Part shown: positions 45,795 to 55,818 of the stretch, in pieces
How the letters are laid out: each line of letters opens with the position of its first letter
Numbering within the stretch: the first letter of the stretch is position 1
DNA from: UBA1858 sp963976865
GTDB taxonomy: Bacteria; Pseudomonadota; Gammaproteobacteria; UBA4575
Assembly: GCA_963976865.1 (NCBI GenBank)
Contig: CAXBLY010000006.1
Span: 1-64,000 of the forward strand
Reading direction: 5' to 3'
Length of the DNA: 64,000 nucleotides
Notes under the pieces: model-generated
The model's input: only the letters and a program-made list of their open reading frames with translations
What the model was told of the DNA's origin: nothing
Databases searched by the model: none
Program-made: the position numbers and the translations under genes

Positions 45795-47111
45795 ATGTAT
45801 CTAGAACATTTTGGTCTAAAACAACAGCCGTTCCAATTAACTCCTGACGCGAACTTTCTTTACTTGAGTCAAGGCCATAAGCGCGCAAAAGCGTATATGG
45901 ACTATACAGTATGGAATAGAGACGGGTTTGTTGTGATCACAGGTGAAATTGGTTCCGGTAAAACTACGCTTATTCAAAGTCTGCTATCAAGCGTTGGCGA
46001 TGACGTTGTCATTGCTCGTGTTTATCAGACTCAACTTGATGAGATAGAATTTTTCCAGGCAATACTGGTTGAATTTGGGTTTAAACCCTTTAGCTCAAAT
46101 AAAGTCGAGCTCATTGAAATGCTAAATACTTATCTTATGGATCAGTACGAGCAGGGCCGTCAGGTTATTTTAGTCATTGATGAAGCACAAAATCTAAGTC
46201 GCCGTGTACTGGAAGAAGTACGTATGTTGACAGGCATGGAGACACAGCAGGAACGTATATTGAATCTTGTGCTGGTAGGACAACCTGAATTAAAGCAGGT
46301 ACTGGACGCCCCAGGCATGGAGCAATTGTGTCAGCGTATACGTTTCAGATTTCATCTGGCGCCATTGAATCAGGAAGATATTGCCGCGTACGTCAAGCAC
46401 AGACTGGAAATGGCAGGATACGATTATTCGCTTGAAGAAGAAGGTAAAGTTGAGCCAATTGTCGATCCTGAGTGTTATCCGATCATCCAGCGCTACACAG
46501 GTGGAGTGCCAAGACTGATTAACGCATTATTTGATACCGCGTTGATTACCGCATTTGTAGAACAGGAAAAAACCATATCCATTTCCACATTGGAGTTATC
46601 TGTTGATGAACTTCAATGGATACCCTATGAAGAACGTGTTGGTATTAAACACTTTGCAGAAAAAAATATTGCTTCACTAAATATGGCTGGAGAACCAACC
46701 CCCAAGCTGGTTCAGATGGATGGAAACAAGATTGTTGCATGCTTTGATATCACTAAAGAAGTTACCACAATTGGTCGAATCCCAAGCAATGATATTCATG
46801 TCGCGGTCAAGTCCGTCAGCATGCATCATGCCAAGGTGATAAGTTTTCATAACAATTTCTTCCTGGAGGACTTGCGCAGTACTAATGGCACTTTGGTGAA
46901 TGGCCACCGGATTAATAAATGCGTATTGAAAGCAGGCGATAAAATCTCATTCGCTCGTGTAGACATGGAATACCGCGTAGATAATATTAACTACGAAGAA
47001 AAAAATGTGAGCGTTTTATCGACCAATTCGGGTGACACCGAGACTAAAAAGCCTGTGTCAGATGTGTCCAAGAATGTAATGGGTAGTAATGAGGCAGCTG
47101 TGCCAGCCTAG
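45795..47111 (+). CDS. ExeA/GspA-like AAA ATPase with C-terminal FHA domain
   Basis: 438 residues. N-terminal 270 residues are an ExeA-type ATPase: YLEHFGLKQQPFQLTPDANFLYLS, Walker A GEIGSGKTT, Walker B VILVIDEAQNLS, and TGGVPRLINALFDTAL. Residues about 310-395 are an FHA phosphothreonine-binding domain (TTIGRIPSNDIHV, SVSMHHAKVI, DLRSTNGTLVNGHRI). Such ATPases serve secretion or exopolysaccharide assembly. No transmembrane or peptidoglycan-binding domain is evident, unlike ExeA itself. Transcribed alone. Confidence 0.85.
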   Translation: MYLEHFGLKQQPFQLTPDANFLYLSQGHKRAKAYMDYTVWNRDGFVVITGEIGSGKTTLIQSLLSSVGDDVVIARVYQTQLDEIEFFQAILVEFGFKPFSSNKVELIEMLNTYLMDQYEQGRQVILVIDEAQNLSRRVLEEVRMLTGMETQQERILNLVLVGQPELKQVLDAPGMEQLCQRIRFRFHLAPLNQEDIAAYVKHRLEMAGYDYSLEEEGKVEPIVDPECYPIIQRYTGGVPRLINALFDTALITAFVEQEKTISISTLELSVDELQWIPYEERVGIKHFAEKNIASLNMAGEPTPKLVQMDGNKIVACFDITKEVTTIGRIPSNDIHVAVKSVSMHHAKVISFHNNFFLEDLRSTNGTLVNGHRINKCVLKAGDKISFARVDMEYRVDNINYEEKNVSVLSTNSGDTETKKPVSDVSKNVMGSNEAAVPA

Positions 47112-47885
47112 TTAACTGCGAATACCAGTGCCTCTATTCAATAATGTAGAGGCAGTGACGTACAGCACGATGACAAATGACAGAATGATGCCTAACGATA
47201 TATAAGTATTTATATCGTTTACACCTATCATGCCGGTTCGGAATGTATCAACCATATAAAGTATTGGGTTCGCATAGGACACTGTGCGCCAAAATTCGGG
47301 AAGCATATCAATACTGTAGAATATTCCTCCCAAATAAGTCAGTGGCGTCAGCACGAAAGTAGGGATTAACGAGATATCATCAAAACTGTTTGCGAATATG
47401 GCATTAATCAATCCTGCCAGAGAGAATAATATACTTGTGAGCAGGGCTACCAGCAGTAACAGTCCAATATTCTGAAATTGCAGTTGCGTGAAAAATGTCG
47501 CTGTAATTGTTACTGCAATACCTACCGTTAAGCCTCTGGCAATACCACCCGATAAATACCCCCAGATAATGATGTAGTTAGGCATGGGCGAGACCAGCAT
47601 CTCTTCTATATGTTTTTGAAATTTTGAGCTATAAAAAGATGAAACAACATTGGCATATGAGTTGGTTATGATTGACATCATGATCATGCCGGGAATGATG
47701 TAGTCAATATAAGTATGTCCTTTAACATTATCCAGTTGTGATCCAATCAGATTTCCAAAAATTACAAAGTACAGTGCGACAGTAATAATTGAAGGCACAA
47801 TAGTTTGTACCCATATTCGTGAAAACCTTAGGATTTCTTTTATAAATATTGTTCTTAAAGCAATAAGCTTTTCAGTGAATGTCAT
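47112..47885 (-). CDS. yadH: ABC-2 type exporter permease YadH
   Basis: 257-residue membrane protein with six transmembrane segments. FIKEILRFSRIWVQTIVPS, YIDYIIPGMIMMSIITNSYANV, and LTYLGGIFYSIDMLPEFWRTVSYANP (shown in parts) match YadH of the ABC-2 family. It forms a two-gene operon with the upstream YadG ATPase (12-nt gap). The cargo is unknown. It is convergent with the AAA-FHA gene with no gap. Confidence 0.87.
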   Translation of the reverse strand: MTFTEKLIALRTIFIKEILRFSRIWVQTIVPSIITVALYFVIFGNLIGSQLDNVKGHTYIDYIIPGMIMMSIITNSYANVVSSFYSSKFQKHIEEMLVSPMPNYIIIWGYLSGGIARGLTVGIAVTITATFFTQLQFQNIGLLLLVALLTSILFSLAGLINAIFANSFDDISLIPTFVLTPLTYLGGIFYSIDMLPEFWRTVSYANPILYMVDTFRTGMIGVNDINTYISLGIILSFVIVLYVTASTLLNRGTGIRS

Positions 47886-47897
47886 AATTTCGTATAA

Positions 47898-48824
47898 TTA
47901 TTTCTTGACTAAATTCATGAATAATTCTTCAAGCCGGTTTGACTTGTTCCTCATGCTGACAATCTGAATACCAAGCTTATCAAATACAGAAAAAATCGAT
48001 TCAAGTGTCTGGCTTTTCTGAGGTGTTATTTCAAGAGTTCTGTCATCAGTTAATGTAATACTAACATTTTCGATGTCAGGCGCTGTTGTAACTGAATTTT
48101 TCAAATAGACAATAAAGGTTTCTTTTTTAAGTTGCCCCAGGAATTCACGTAATGATGTGTCAATAATAATATTCCCATTATTAATAATGCCCACATTCCT
48201 GCATAAATATTCTGCCTCTTCAAGATAGTGAGTCGTCAGAATTATGGTTCTGCCATCACTGTTTAATTTTTGCAGTAACTCCCACATGGAACGACGAATT
48301 TCTATGTCTACACCCGCGGTGGGTTCGTCTAGTATTAGTAATTGCGGGTCGTGTATTAGTGCTCGTGCAATCATTAAACGGCGTTTCATACCACCAGACA
48401 ACTCTCGTGGCGTGTTTTTTCTTTTTCCCCAGAGCCCCAGTATATTTAATATGTGTTCGGCCTTTTCAGTGGCAATATTTGATTGTATACCGTAATAGCC
48501 AGCCTGGTATTTTACGATTTCAATGACTGGTTCAAAGGAATTGAAGTTGAATTCCTGTGGTACCAGGCCAATTAATCTTTTTGCCTGTGCAAATTCCTTA
48601 TCTATATTATTCCCGTATATTTCTACAGTGCCGGAAGTCTTATTGATAAGTGAGCAAATAATACCAATAGTGGTCGACTTGCCAGCGCCGTTAGGGCCCA
48701 GCAATGCATAGAAATCACCCTGGTTTACCTGAAAAGAAATACTGTTGAGCGCCTGAAATCCGTCTTTATAGCGTTTTACAAGATTCTCTATTCTAAGTGC
48801 TGGCACTTGTGTATTGATTTGCAT
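47898..48824 (-). CDS. yadG: ABC exporter ATPase YadG
   Basis: 308 residues, the same length as E. coli YadG. Walker A GPNGAGKSTTIG, signature ELSGGMKRRLMIARAL, Walker B LLILDEPTAGVDIE, switch His TTHYLEEAEYL. It energises the YadH permease encoded next. Start overlaps no gene; transcribed divergently from the aminopeptidase gene. Confidence 0.9.
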   Translation of the reverse strand: MQINTQVPALRIENLVKRYKDGFQALNSISFQVNQGDFYALLGPNGAGKSTTIGIICSLINKTSGTVEIYGNNIDKEFAQAKRLIGLVPQEFNFNSFEPVIEIVKYQAGYYGIQSNIATEKAEHILNILGLWGKRKNTPRELSGGMKRRLMIARALIHDPQLLILDEPTAGVDIEIRRSMWELLQKLNSDGRTIILTTHYLEEAEYLCRNVGIINNGNIIIDTSLREFLGQLKKETFIVYLKNSVTTAPDIENVSITLTDDRTLEITPQKSQTLESIFSVFDKLGIQIVSMRNKSNRLEELFMNLVKK

Positions 48825-48894
48825 AATTTTGATGCAGCTGTTTCAAGCCTGGTTTGTTACAATAAATACTTAATAAATAACCTTAAGCATAAGC

Positions 48895-50274
48895 ATGGAT
48901 TGTTTTTACGAAGCGGCTAATGAAGATAGCATTCAAATCACCTTATATACAAAAGCTGAATTTGATGAATTAACAAATTCATCACTGGAAAGTGCTACCA
49001 CATGGATATTGTCCAGTAATCGTTCAGTAGATAAGGGCAATCATTATCTTGTACCTGATAGTAAAGGTAAGTTAAACCAAGTTGTCGTTATTGTCGATGG
49101 CAATCTTTCAATGTGGTCTATCGCAGATTTACCGTTTTCACTACCCGGCGGCAACTATTTTCTTTCTGATAGCATTTCTGCTGAAGATCGCGAAAAACTT
49201 ACTATCGGATGGGGGCTTGGAGCGTACCAGTTCTCTAAATATAAAAACACAAAGGAATCTGCCCGATTATCCTTTGGATCAGATATTGATCAGGCGACAG
49301 TTTTAGCTATTATAAATTCAACCTGGATTGTCAGGGATCTGGTCAATGAACCCGCCAATGAAATGATGCCAGAGCATCTTTCTGATATGACGCAAAATAT
49401 TGCTGCAAGATTCAATGCTACATTTTCAGAGATCGTGGGTGAAGAGTTAATTAAACAGAATTACCCGTTAATACATGCTGTTGGTCGTGCCAGTGAACAC
49501 CCGCCAAGATTACTTAAACTTGAGTGGGGCAATCCTGAGCACCCACTACTGTGTATCGCAGGCAAAGGTGTTTGCTTTGATAGTGGTGGACTAGATATTA
49601 AAAATGCACCTGGTATGCGCTGGATGAAAAAAGACATGGGTGGCGCTGCTCACGCGCTTGGGTTAGCTAGTTATATAATGGAAACCAATTTACCTGTGCG
49701 CTTACAGGTAGCCATTCCTGCGGTGGAAAACGCAATTTCAAACAATGCTTACCGCCCTGGTGATGTCATTGTTGCAAGATCTGGCAAATCTGTTGAAATT
49801 GACAATACTGATGCTGAAGGCAGGCTAGTGCTTGCGGATGCAATAGTTGAGCTTTGCGAACTGAAGCCGGACTTATTGATCGACTATGCAACTCTCACAG
49901 GAGCAGCACGTGTTGCGCTTGGAACAGAAGTAGGGGTGTTTTTTAGTCAGCAAGATAAAACATCCCATGGCTTATATTCTTCAGCCAGTGATACTGAAGA
50001 TGATATATGGCGCTTGCCTCTACACCAGGGATACAAGCCACAGTTAAAAAGCGATATTGCTGATCTGGTTAATTGCTCAACCAGCGGATATGGCGGCGCA
50101 ATTACTGCAGCATTATTCCTGCAATCATTTGTTACAGATGACTGTGATTGGGTTCACTTTGATGTGATGGCTTACAACATGAGGAATCGAGCTGGTCGAC
50201 CCAAAGGGGGAGAAGCGATGGGCCTTAGAAGTGTTTGTGATTATCTTGAAAAGCGCTACGGCAAGAAAAACTAA
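48895..50274 (+). CDS. M17 family leucyl aminopeptidase-like enzyme
   Basis: 459 residues. C-terminal catalytic domain with KGVCFDSGGLDIKNAPGMRWMKKDMGGAAH (given as two motifs: KGVCFDSGG and MKKDMGGAAH) and NTDAEGRLVLADAI. The Lys, Asp and Glu ligands of the dizinc site and the catalytic Arg are present. The N-terminal domain is divergent from PepA, so it belongs to the shorter PepA/PepB-like group. Cytosolic peptide turnover is likely. Confidence 0.88.
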   Translation: MDCFYEAANEDSIQITLYTKAEFDELTNSSLESATTWILSSNRSVDKGNHYLVPDSKGKLNQVVVIVDGNLSMWSIADLPFSLPGGNYFLSDSISAEDREKLTIGWGLGAYQFSKYKNTKESARLSFGSDIDQATVLAIINSTWIVRDLVNEPANEMMPEHLSDMTQNIAARFNATFSEIVGEELIKQNYPLIHAVGRASEHPPRLLKLEWGNPEHPLLCIAGKGVCFDSGGLDIKNAPGMRWMKKDMGGAAHALGLASYIMETNLPVRLQVAIPAVENAISNNAYRPGDVIVARSGKSVEIDNTDAEGRLVLADAIVELCELKPDLLIDYATLTGAARVALGTEVGVFFSQQDKTSHGLYSSASDTEDDIWRLPLHQGYKPQLKSDIADLVNCSTSGYGGAITAALFLQSFVTDDCDWVHFDVMAYNMRNRAGRPKGGEAMGLRSVCDYLEKRYGKKN

Positions 50275-50384
50275 AGCTACATTATTCGTTTGGTGAACAT
50301 TTAAATATATTCATAATTGCTTCCACGAATAGCCGAGAACTTTATATTTCTAATATGATAAGATTTTCAAGACTTGTCGATTAT

Positions 50385-51674
50385 CTATTTTTCGTGAGCT
50401 GGTCTAAACCTAACCTTGCTCGATCGCGTGCGGATGCTATTTAAGATTACAGAAAGCTTTAATATTACTGATTTCAGCAAAAGTTTTAACTTCCCCTTCA
50501 TTTGTATCAATGAATAACAAATATAACCGCATCTCCCCCAGAAAGTATTCATGTTAAATGCAGCTATTCCCCAAAGTTCACGACGTTGAGAGCACCAGTG
50601 TTTTTTATAATCATCGTCGAATAAACCAAAATTCATGCTTTTAACAAAATCTTTTTCAATGAAGTATTTAATTGTATATAAATGCAGTATTGAACCTAAC
50701 GAATATTTTGAAAATTCCAAATCATAAACTGATTTCATTCCTACAGCGGAGTGTGATGTAATAATTGCAAAATCGGCAGCGACTGCTATGTCATCTATAT
50801 ATAACACACCAACCCTCATAGATCCTTCTGCAGCACATATACGAATTAATCCTGGAAAAAAGTTTTTAAAATAGTCTTCCTCTTTCCAGCTTTTTTTACT
50901 CACTGCGTCTAGAATTGATATAGCTCGCTCTGCGTCTTTAGCTTCGGTCATCATTTCAAAACGGAAAGAATGTTTCTTTTCAATGCGTTTTACCTGTTTA
51001 AGGCTTTTTTTAACTCTGCTTGAGCGCTTACTCAAGTAATCATCAAAATTTAAGTGACTGGTATCTTCATATAGATTACCGGCGTAAAAGTAGCTTGCAA
51101 CTTTCATATCTGATTTCGTACAAGCTGAAATTACATGAGCAAATAATTTCGAGTCTGGATCAAACAGATTCAGATCGATGAGACTACGACGAGGCTTTTC
51201 TTGTTGTATTGCCTCAATTAGTTGTTTGATTAAAAGCTCTGCATTGTCTTCTGATTCCGGTATCAGTAACGAGTGAGTTTGAGATAGATAGTTTGTGAAG
51301 CCTCCAAGAGAAGAAGGACGTACCCACCAGCCGCGAATTCTTGCTCCATTTTGTGCTGCTGGGGTTGTAGTAACAAGTAGCGCTTTTAACTTGGGTTGTG
51401 GAGAGATTTCTTCTACTGCATACAGCCTTAATTGTGTGTTTTTCTCCAGTGTGTTTTGCTCAAGGTGAGTAAACCATAATCGACTAAGAAAAAAATTCTG
51501 TGCATTAATCTGTTGAAAAAAACAGTCATATTCGTGCGGCAGCTCTTCTATACTGTTGTATACTTTCACCTGCAAATTTTCAGTTTGAATGTTTTCATTG
51601 CCATGGTCCTGGCCAATGAAATCTTTTATCTGATATTTGTAGCTAGGTAAATATTCGAAGTTTGCTGTGCTCAT
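50385..51674 (-). CDS. FemAB/BioF2-like GNAT acyltransferase
   Basis: 429 residues. The C-terminal half matches the PF13480-type acetyltransferase domain (SSRVKKSLKQVKRIEKKHSF, SKKSWKEEDYFKNFF, VAADFAIITSHSAVGMKSVYD, SMNFGLFDDDYKKHWCSQ). The N-terminal half resembles a duplicated degenerate domain. Such proteins often sit in exopolysaccharide or cell-envelope gene clusters. Acceptor unknown; transcribed alone. Confidence 0.7.
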   Translation of the reverse strand: MSTANFEYLPSYKYQIKDFIGQDHGNENIQTENLQVKVYNSIEELPHEYDCFFQQINAQNFFLSRLWFTHLEQNTLEKNTQLRLYAVEEISPQPKLKALLVTTTPAAQNGARIRGWWVRPSSLGGFTNYLSQTHSLLIPESEDNAELLIKQLIEAIQQEKPRRSLIDLNLFDPDSKLFAHVISACTKSDMKVASYFYAGNLYEDTSHLNFDDYLSKRSSRVKKSLKQVKRIEKKHSFRFEMMTEAKDAERAISILDAVSKKSWKEEDYFKNFFPGLIRICAAEGSMRVGVLYIDDIAVAADFAIITSHSAVGMKSVYDLEFSKYSLGSILHLYTIKYFIEKDFVKSMNFGLFDDDYKKHWCSQRRELWGIAAFNMNTFWGRCGYICYSLIQMKGKLKLLLKSVILKLSVILNSIRTRSSKVRFRPAHEK

Positions 51675-52656
51675 TTTTATTCTCGCAAAGACTAAATCAA
51701 CATAGAATCTGTTGTTAATTTTAAATAGTCGTAGCTGATATTATGAGATTCAGTACTAAAATTATTGAATTCTTTGCTTGATATATTCGTCAATAAACAA
51801 TTCTGATAACTCCTTAACATAAATGTATGAAATGAATTTATTCTAGATGCCTAACATATTTAGTAAATATGTATTAAATCAGTATGCGTGAATATTACAT
51901 ATCGTATAAATAATGAAATAAAAATTAATTATTTTTAAGGCGCTACTGATATGAAATATTTAAAAATACATCATTGTATTAATAACTGAAATTGACTGAG
52001 TAAATTATGATAAGCCATTAGCAGGGGCTCAATATTGAATATCTGGGATATCACTATCAAATAACTACTAAATAACTATAACGGTCATTTATCCAAATCG
52101 CTCAGCTCGAAAATTGAGGCGTGAGCAGAAACAACTGCAGCTATAGCAAGAGACGCCAGACCAATAAAAACTACAGCAACCATTAATATAGAATTAACAG
52201 CTAAAGTTTACTTTGTATAGCGATGCCTATAGCCAAATCTAATATTATTACAATAAATAATTAAGTTAAGAAACGAATCTTCACTAGCAATAGTCTCTAT
52301 TAGTTCAATATTTATTTCACAAAAGCAGTCTTTTTTAACAGTCTCAATGTGAACTGTCTCCCAAAAATAAAATTTAACAAGAATTTTTCAAGGTTATGTA
52401 ACCCACTAATAATTCTTGCTTTTATATATCCATAGACAAGCACTACACAATAAAATTTTACACAAGTGAATGATGTAAGTCACAGATAGTTAATGCTATA
52501 TCCAGAGCTCCCAACATATAAATTCGTTATTGCATGTTCGTTATTAATTGCAATTACATGACCTATACAAAATAACAACAAAAATTTTATAGTTAATACT
52601 AATCGTAAAATTCGATTAATAAAAAATAATAATTCCTCATAAAAGGAGGCCGCATT
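51675..52656. other. Gene-poor AT-rich region (982 bp)
   Basis: The longest stretch in the window without a convincing large ORF. It holds one possible small membrane peptide gene on the minus strand (52085-52183) and the 5' region of the MauG-like gene. Composition is more AT-rich than the flanks. Confidence 0.5.
52085..52183 (-). CDS. Possible 32-aa hydrophobic peptide
   Basis: ATG to TGA frame of 32 residues: MVAVVFIGLASLAIAAVVSA followed by the acidic tail HASIFELSDLDK. This looks like a single-pass membrane peptide. No ribosome binding site is evident, so it may be a remnant. Confidence 0.3.
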   Translation of the reverse strand: MVAVVFIGLASLAIAAVVSAHASIFELSDLDK

Positions 52657-54954
52657 GTGAAACTACAACACAAAAAAAAACGGCTGAGTAAGTTTTCAGC
52701 CACTCTTATAGGGGCGATATTAACAATATTTGTTTTTGCGCCTTTATCCGTTATTTCTGCACCACTTTCCGTGCCTCCTATTACTTCTGTGGATGGTAAA
52801 CATGAACTCTCAGACATCATCGCCGATAACGACTGGGCTATTGTGCTGGGTCGCGCATTTTTCTGGGATCAGCAAATGGGTAGTGACGGTGGCTCATGTG
52901 CAAGCTGTCACTATGCTGCTGGTGCTGATATCAGGATTACCGCACAAGTCAATCCTGGCTTTACTACTGTAGACCCAGCTATTGGTACAGATACGTTTGG
53001 TTGCACTGAAGGAAGTGAGTGCATCGTTGGGTCTGAAACCTCACCTTCTGGCGCGAAAATGACACCAGAATATACCTTAACACCGGAAGACTTTCCTTTC
53101 AGAAAACTGGTAGACAATGATCCGTCACAGGTGCTCACAGCCACCAATGATGTTGTTTCATCATCAGGTTCTTTTGACGCTAAATTTAAAGGATCATATC
53201 CTGGAAGCGAACATTGCGGTAAAGCCAGTGCTGATATTTTTTACAAGACTGAGAAACATGGTCATGGACAATATAAATTAGCGGCTCGCATGGTGGAGCC
53301 TCGCAATACTCCCACTACAATTAACGCTGCATTGAACTACCGTAATTTCTGGGACGGACGTGCGGAAAATATTTTTAGTGGTGTTGGTGTCCATGGGATG
53401 GCTGACGTAGTCAGTGAAGGTACTGAAAATAATCGCTTAATTGTGATGAATGGCAATTACCCTGAGTTAACTCACTTATCACTTAGAAACTCAAGTGCTG
53501 CATCGCAAGCGGTTGGTCCGATTCTTTCAAATTTAGAAATGTCCTGTGATGGTCGTACTTTCCAGGATGTTGCTCGTAAAATTTATTCCATGCGACCATT
53601 AGCCAAGCAACGCATTGCATACGATGATAGTACTTTTGCTATCGGTGTCAAAGGTGATTTGCGTGCGAAGAAAAGAGGTCTGAAGAATAAGTACAGATAC
53701 TACAAGCTTATTCAGCTAGCATTTGATGAGAAATGGTGGAAAGCAAATGGCGCCTGGAAAATAGAAGGGGGCGAACTTAAAAAAGCCAGAAGCTCTCGAC
53801 ATGGTTTTACTCAAATGGAAATGAACTTCCCTATGTTTTGGGGTCTAGCTATTCAGGCATATGAACAGACATTAATTTCTGATCAGTCTAAATTCGATAC
53901 TGCTGAAGCCTTAGGTTGTTTTGGCTTCCTAGCTGACGATACAAATAGACCTGCAGAATGTACTCAAGATGTCTGGAGTGACTCAGAAGAACTGGGGCGC
54001 TTAGTGTTTAATACACCAGTATTTTTACCACCACCAGCTCGACCAAGAGATGCAACAGGTAGACCAGTGAATCATTCAAACTGTGCTGTGTGTCATGCAG
54101 GTAATGCTACGACTGATGTGGCAGTTATTAATCCTGATGGGTCATTTATTCCAGTGATTGATTTAGGAGCTACAACCGATGCTGGATTCCATGGCACAGG
54201 AACACGTTCAGTGTTACAGGACTTACAATTAGGCGGTACAGATGGCTACGGAAACCCTCTAGGTCTCGGTAGACAACTGGCTAATTTTGTCAAAGATGGA
54301 ACTCCACCAGTCAATCCAGACGTGGATATTTGTGATGTTACTTCCCCATTAGCTGGGGGCGCGACGCTATACTGCACAGATGGAGTTCGTAATGACGTAC
54401 CTTTCAATCCCGTACAAGCAATTGATAGTGTCTCAAAAACATCCACCATTCGTAACATCGCATTGACCCCTCCATACTTTGCTTATGGTGGTTACTCAAA
54501 CCTGGAGCAAGTGATGGACTTCTACATGCGCGGCGGAAGTCAAGAAGTATTAGCAGGTGGTGGTAATACTACTGGTTCTGGTCCTAATGGAGATTGGACG
54601 GTAGAACAAATTATTGCGAATAAAGACTTAGAAGTTAATCACGGTAGTAATCTAGGTTTAATGATTCCACTACAATTAACACCTGAGGAAAGAACTGGCG
54701 TAATTGATTTCATGAAGTCTTTCACAGATGAACGCGTACGATGCGATGCAGCACCATTTGATCACCCTGAGTTAATCATTTTTAATGGTCATAAGGGCAA
54801 AGATAAATACGGGTTTAGAGTGGCTGCCGATAAAAAAGTACGCTTACCAGCAGTCGGAGCATACGGATACAGTGACGCATCCGGGCTATGTCTGCCAAAC
54901 GATGGTGATTTATTTGCTCCAGACATGGGTAATCGCTTAGGAGAAAATCGTTAA
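52657..54954 (+). CDS. Large MauG/CcpA-like dihaem cytochrome c peroxidase family protein
   Basis: 765 residues, roughly twice a typical bacterial cytochrome c peroxidase. Signal sequence about 1-35. Two haem c sites: CASCH (in GGSCASCHYAAG) and CAVCH (in NHSNCAVCHAGN). Also RNTPTTINAALNYRNFWDGR and TSTIRNIALTPPYFAYGGYSNLEQVMDFYMRGG, both typical of MauG-like proteins (pieces shown separately in the text of the protein). GTG start at 52657 with a near-perfect ribosome binding site AAAGGAGG. It may oxidise metals or proteins rather than reduce peroxide. Stands alone, followed by a terminator. Confidence 0.8.
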   Translation: MKLQHKKKRLSKFSATLIGAILTIFVFAPLSVISAPLSVPPITSVDGKHELSDIIADNDWAIVLGRAFFWDQQMGSDGGSCASCHYAAGADIRITAQVNPGFTTVDPAIGTDTFGCTEGSECIVGSETSPSGAKMTPEYTLTPEDFPFRKLVDNDPSQVLTATNDVVSSSGSFDAKFKGSYPGSEHCGKASADIFYKTEKHGHGQYKLAARMVEPRNTPTTINAALNYRNFWDGRAENIFSGVGVHGMADVVSEGTENNRLIVMNGNYPELTHLSLRNSSAASQAVGPILSNLEMSCDGRTFQDVARKIYSMRPLAKQRIAYDDSTFAIGVKGDLRAKKRGLKNKYRYYKLIQLAFDEKWWKANGAWKIEGGELKKARSSRHGFTQMEMNFPMFWGLAIQAYEQTLISDQSKFDTAEALGCFGFLADDTNRPAECTQDVWSDSEELGRLVFNTPVFLPPPARPRDATGRPVNHSNCAVCHAGNATTDVAVINPDGSFIPVIDLGATTDAGFHGTGTRSVLQDLQLGGTDGYGNPLGLGRQLANFVKDGTPPVNPDVDICDVTSPLAGGATLYCTDGVRNDVPFNPVQAIDSVSKTSTIRNIALTPPYFAYGGYSNLEQVMDFYMRGGSQEVLAGGGNTTGSGPNGDWTVEQIIANKDLEVNHGSNLGLMIPLQLTPEERTGVIDFMKSFTDERVRCDAAPFDHPELIIFNGHKGKDKYGFRVAADKKVRLPAVGAYGYSDASGLCLPNDGDLFAPDMGNRLGENR

Positions 54955-54967
54955 AAAAGCAAATAAA

Positions 54968-55008
54968 ACTCGAATATTTTTTTCATCTTTTTAGTATTAT
55001 ATTCGAGT
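54968..55008 (+). repeat. Inverted repeat after the MauG-like gene
   Basis: Perfect 10-bp arms ACTCGAATAT and ATATTCGAGT with a 21-nt T-rich loop, 14 bp past the stop. It precedes the stronger terminator downstream. Confidence 0.55.
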
Positions 55009-55017
55009 CTCTCCCTG

Positions 55018-55047
55018 AAGGGCCCTGTGTATACAAGGCCCTTTTTT
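55018..55047 (+). terminator. Intrinsic terminator
   Basis: Stem AAGGGCC and GGCCCTT with a 12-nt loop, followed by six T residues. It ends the MauG-like transcript. Confidence 0.85.
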
Positions 55048-55176
55048 ATTTCTGATCGCATTTCATAAGAATTAAATTTTTTAATATGTGGGGTAAATAA
55101 TAGTGAAGCTCTTAAGACAGTAAGCTAAAAAAATAATGCTAATTACAAGCAAGAAAATATTACCGTAAGATCAGAT

Positions 55177-55425
55177 ATGCCTAGATTATTAAAAGAGAAC
55201 TTCTTGTACGGTTATGTCTTATGGTTAGCACTCATAATAATGATGATATTAACAGCATCTTGTAATCTAAAAGATGCTGGTCAAGATGAGAAGTTGCTTT
55301 ATGAATGCCGCGCGTACGTACAGTGTTTATATGATGCTGAAAAACATATTGTTTTATCTATAGGGACAAATGAAATTTCAGAGTGTAAAAATATAAAGAA
55401 CTCACTATTAGTGTGGTCGAGATAA
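55177..55425 (+). CDS. Small putative lipoprotein (82 aa)
   Basis: 82 residues. Basic N-terminus (MPRLLKENF), a hydrophobic stretch and a lipobox-like LTASC at 26-30, then a short Cys-containing mature part (YECRAYVQCLYDAEKH, SECKNIKN). No strong ribosome binding site. Family not recognised. Confidence 0.45.
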   Translation: MPRLLKENFLYGYVLWLALIIMMILTASCNLKDAGQDEKLLYECRAYVQCLYDAEKHIVLSIGTNEISECKNIKNSLLVWSR

Positions 55426-55511
55426 GGCCATAATGGCCATTCACTTAGTTACAGTTCCTGTATCTGCGCAATTAAAGGAAAATAGCAACAGCTTAAATAT
55501 AATAATCATGG

Positions 55512-55703
55512 GTGATAGTGAAACAAGATTTACTCGATACAATCCATTCTCGCTATACTACGCATGATGTTCGCCGCCGGGTAAATTCTAAAAAAATCTC
55601 GAAAATTATTAAGCAATACAAGGCCTGGTTTAACGACTTCCGATTTAACGGACGTGGAGCATGGATCAAATATCAAGTGAGATGGGGTTGGAGAATATTT
55701 TAG
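55512..55703 (+). CDS. Doubtful small basic ORF (63 aa)
   Basis: GTG start, 63 residues, very basic and aromatic-rich C-terminus (RGAWIKYQVRWGWRIF). No homology recognised and poor initiation signals. It could be a remnant. Listed for completeness. Confidence 0.22.
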   Translation: MIVKQDLLDTIHSRYTTHDVRRRVNSKKISKIIKQYKAWFNDFRFNGRGAWIKYQVRWGWRIF

Positions 55704-55818
55704 AAGGGATGAATAGTGATATGTATTGTCCTGGGGTAATATTATTTTATTCTAACATTTAGTGACATTTTTAAAGATCTGGTATTTCTTGCTATGCTGT
55801 CAAATTATCAAGCAGGCA

